From positions 186,001-250,000 of the forward strand of contig NZ_JAANHS010000002.1 in assembly GCF_011174775.1 (NCBI RefSeq): a stretch of 64,000 bases of DNA, in the 5' to 3' direction. This document shows positions 62,122 through 64,000 of the stretch, one piece after another; the stretch's first letter is position 1; each line of letters begins with the position of its first letter. The notes below the pieces were generated by a model. That model had not been told where the DNA came from, did no database searches, and saw only the letters and a program-made list of their open reading frames with translations. This stretch comes from Rhodobacter calidifons (GTDB lineage: Bacteria; Pseudomonadota; Alphaproteobacteria; Rhodobacterales; Rhodobacteraceae). A program made the translations under genes and the position numbers.

Positions 62122-63237
62122 ATGACACAGATCGGGATCGGACTGGTCGGCGGCGGCTACATGGGCAAGGCGCATGCCGTGGCGTATTCCGCCGTGGGCC
62201 CGGTCTTCAACACCAGGCTCCGCCCCCGGCTGGAGGTGATCGCCGCCACCTCGCAAGCCTCGGCCGAAACCTACGCCAAGGCCTACGGCTTCGCCCGTGC
62301 CGCCAGCGACTGGCAGGACCTTGTCGCCGACCCCAAGGTGCAGGCCGTGGTCATCGCCTCGCCCCAATCCACCCACCGCGCGATTGCCGAGGCCGCCTTT
62401 GCCGCCGGAAAACCCGTGTTCTGCGAAAAGCCGCTGGGCGCCTCGCTGGAGGACGCCCGCGCCATGACCGCAGCTGCCGAAGCCTCCGGCCTGCCGAACA
62501 TGATCGGCTTCAACTACGTCCGCACCCCGGCCACGCAGTTCGTCCGCCAGCTTCTGGCGCAGGGCGTCCTCGGCGACATCACCTGGTTCCGCGGCGAACA
62601 TACCGAGGATTTCCTGGCCGACCCGACGCTTCCCGCCAACTGGCGCACCCGCGACCGGGCGAACGGCTGCATGGGCGACCTGGCTCCGCATCCGATCAAC
62701 TGCATGCTGGCTCTGATGGGTCCGGTCGCGGAACTGAACGCCCGGATCGAGACGGTCCATGGCCTGCGTCCCGGCCCGAATGGTCCCGAGGCGGTGACGA
62801 ACGACGACCACGCCCAGATCATGCTCCGCTTCGCCTCTGGCGTGATGGGCCATCTCTACATCAGCCGCACCGCGACGGGCCGGAAGATGGGCTATGCCTA
62901 TGAAATCCACGGCACCAAAGGCGCGATCCGCTTCGATCAGGAGGACCAGAACGCCGTCCACCTCTACCGCGCTGAGGGGCCAGAGGCCGCGCGCGGCTTC
63001 ACCCGCATCCTGACCGGACCCTGCCACCCGGATTACCTCGCCTTCTGCCAGGGCCCCGGCCACGGCACCGGCTATCAGGACCAGATCATCATCGAGGCGC
63101 GCGACTTCCTGACCGCCATCGAGACCGGCCACCCCGTCTGGCCCACCTTCCGCGACGGGCTTGCCGTGTCGCAGATCGTCGAAACCGCCTTCCAGTCATC
63201 CGACAGCGGCCGCTGGGTCGCCGTTCCCGCCACATGA
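62122..63237 (+). CDS. Gfo/Idh/MocA-family dehydrogenase of the inositol cluster
   Basis: A 371-residue NAD(P)-dependent oxidoreductase. The Rossmann loop IGLVGGGYMGKAHAVAY is at residues 6-22, VFCEKPLG at about 96-103 supplies the catalytic Lys, and the GDLAPHPINCML region holds the substrate-site His. In this context it probably oxidises an inositol isomer (myo- or scyllo-inositol, IolG/IolX-type), but exact substrate is open. It is divergent from iolC and 7 bases ahead of the IolE-like gene. Confidence 0.85.
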   Translation: MTQIGIGLVGGGYMGKAHAVAYSAVGPVFNTRLRPRLEVIAATSQASAETYAKAYGFARAASDWQDLVADPKVQAVVIASPQSTHRAIAEAAFAAGKPVFCEKPLGASLEDARAMTAAAEASGLPNMIGFNYVRTPATQFVRQLLAQGVLGDITWFRGEHTEDFLADPTLPANWRTRDRANGCMGDLAPHPINCMLALMGPVAELNARIETVHGLRPGPNGPEAVTNDDHAQIMLRFASGVMGHLYISRTATGRKMGYAYEIHGTKGAIRFDQEDQNAVHLYRAEGPEAARGFTRILTGPCHPDYLAFCQGPGHGTGYQDQIIIEARDFLTAIETGHPVWPTFRDGLAVSQIVETAFQSSDSGRWVAVPAT

Positions 63238-63244
63238 GGACCAA

Positions 63245-64000
63245 ATGACCATCCGCATCGGCAATGCGCCCTGTTCCTGGGGCGTCGAATTCGCAGGCGA
63301 CCCGCGCAACCCGCCCTGGCGGCAGGTCCTGAAGGACTGCGCCGATGCGGGCTACACGGGTATCGAGCTTGGCCCCATCGGCTTCATGCCCGAGGACCCG
63401 GCGATCCTGTTCGACGCGCTGGAGGAAAACGGCCTCGACCTGATCGGCGGCGTAGTCTTCCGCCCATTCCACGACCCCGCCGCCTGGGATGACGTGCGCG
63501 ACGCCGCATGGCGCACCTGCCGCGCGCTGACCGCCCACGGCGCGCAGCATCTGGTGCTGATCGACAGTATCTCCCCCCGCCGCGCTCCCACCGCAGGCCG
63601 GGCCGATGCCGCCGAGCAGATGGACTGCGCCGAATGGACCGCCTTCCGCGACCGGATCGCCACCATCGCCCGGCTTGGGACCGAGGAATTCGGCCTCACC
63701 GTCGGCATCCACGCCCATGCTGCGGGCTTCATCGACTTTGAACCGGAACTCGAACGGCTTCTGGACGAGGTGGACGAAAAGATCCTGAAGATCTGCTTCG
63801 ACACCGGCCACCACTCCTTCGCCGGCTACGATCCGGTGGCCTTCATGCGCCGCCATATCGGGCGGATCTCCTACATGCACTTCAAGGACATCGACCCGGT
63901 GGTGAAGGCCGATGCCATCGCGAAAGGCACCGGCTTCTACGAGGCCTGCGGCCAGGGCATCTTCTGCAACCTCGGTCAGGGCGATGTCGATTTTCCGGCC
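63245..64000 (+). CDS. IolE-like sugar isomerase/epimerase or dehydratase (partial, runs off the edge)
   Basis: At least 252 residues, no stop before the window ends. The AP endonuclease 2/xylose isomerase-like TIM barrel is shown by IRIGNAPCSWGVEF at the N-terminus, YTGIELGPIGFM, VGIHAHAAGFIDFEPELERLLDE and KICFDTGHHSFAGYDPVAFMRRH (metal-binding His/Glu/Asp). IolE (2-keto-myo-inositol dehydratase) and IolI-type isomerases belong here. GAGGA precedes ATG 63245, and the spacing to the dehydrogenase (7 bases) indicates one operon. Confidence 0.85.
   Translation, partial: MTIRIGNAPCSWGVEFAGDPRNPPWRQVLKDCADAGYTGIELGPIGFMPEDPAILFDALEENGLDLIGGVVFRPFHDPAAWDDVRDAAWRTCRALTAHGAQHLVLIDSISPRRAPTAGRADAAEQMDCAEWTAFRDRIATIARLGTEEFGLTVGIHAHAAGFIDFEPELERLLDEVDEKILKICFDTGHHSFAGYDPVAFMRRHIGRISYMHFKDIDPVVKADAIAKGTGFYEACGQGIFCNLGQGDVDFPA

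Overview
The window is a GC-rich chromosomal segment of an alphaproteobacterium, almost certainly a Rhodobacterales / Paracoccaceae member (Rhodobacter-like). Three things point there. An rpoE-chrR locus carries a divergent flavoprotein/DUF1365/MFS/DUF3833/SDR block in the arrangement known from Rhodobacter sphaeroides, and its ChrR has His6-His31-Cys35-Cys38 and a cupin HxHxxxE. The cobalamin pathway is the aerobic (cobN/cobG) type. The DUF3576-leuS-lptE-holA order and a Rhodobacter-type porin also fit. No rRNA, tRNA, CRISPR array, insertion sequence or prophage gene was recognised.

Layout. (1) 1-15.7 kb: aerobic vitamin B12 biosynthesis. A cobalamin riboswitch near 14.9 kb precedes a minus-strand operon DUF1636-cobW-cobN-cobG-cobH-cobI-cobJ. 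A second minus-strand operon, cobL-cobE-cobM-cobB-cobA, starts head-to-head with cobK. A second riboswitch at about 0.8-1.0 kb precedes a CbiM-like cobalt uptake gene and the first codons of a tetrapyrrole methylase (probably cobF). cobO runs divergently at 15.1 kb. cobS and cobT are not in the window. (2) 15.8-20.7 kb: a small lipoprotein, an MFS carrier, YnfA, and a molybdate cluster modE-modABC with a perfect palindromic Mo box. (3) 20.8-27.1 kb: the singlet-oxygen stress locus, with RpoE-type promoters facing outward on both strands. (4) 27.1-32.1 kb: hutD-like gene, rmuC, mutL, and an SbtA/SbtB bicarbonate transporter pair. (5) 32.2-37.9 kb: a ydcSTUVW-like putrescine/polyamine ABC transporter with aminobutyraldehyde dehydrogenase. 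(6) 38-46.5 kb: glycosyltransferase, LysR regulator and DUF606 transporter, OsmC protein, then the housekeeping block DUF3576-leuS-lptE-holA. (7) 46.9-56.6 kb: porin, yggS, amylosucrase-like enzyme, L,D-transpeptidase, ribA, an OmpR-type regulator, a candidate sRNA, xth, tlpA, argH, two tiny lipoproteins and DUF2834. (8) 56.6-59.3 kb: a decayed sugar-transport region, with an ABC ATPase carrying an internal deletion, a GH32-like protein, a permease C-terminal stub, and plus-strand remains of an RbsC/RbsB-type transporter. (9) 59.3-64 kb: myo-inositol catabolism (aldolase, iolB, iolC, a Gfo/Idh dehydrogenase and an IolE-like protein), with a palindromic LacI-type operator in the divergent promoter region.

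The most interesting non-gene structure is a set of short palindromic repeat families scattered between genes. One family is also inserted in frame inside cobG and cobN, adding about 28 similar residues to two unrelated proteins. I did not find a defence system or a wholly new gene system. The best leads are these in-frame palindromes, the cobK/cobL start-codon overlap, the transporter fossil beside the inositol genes, and an unassigned sRNA candidate.
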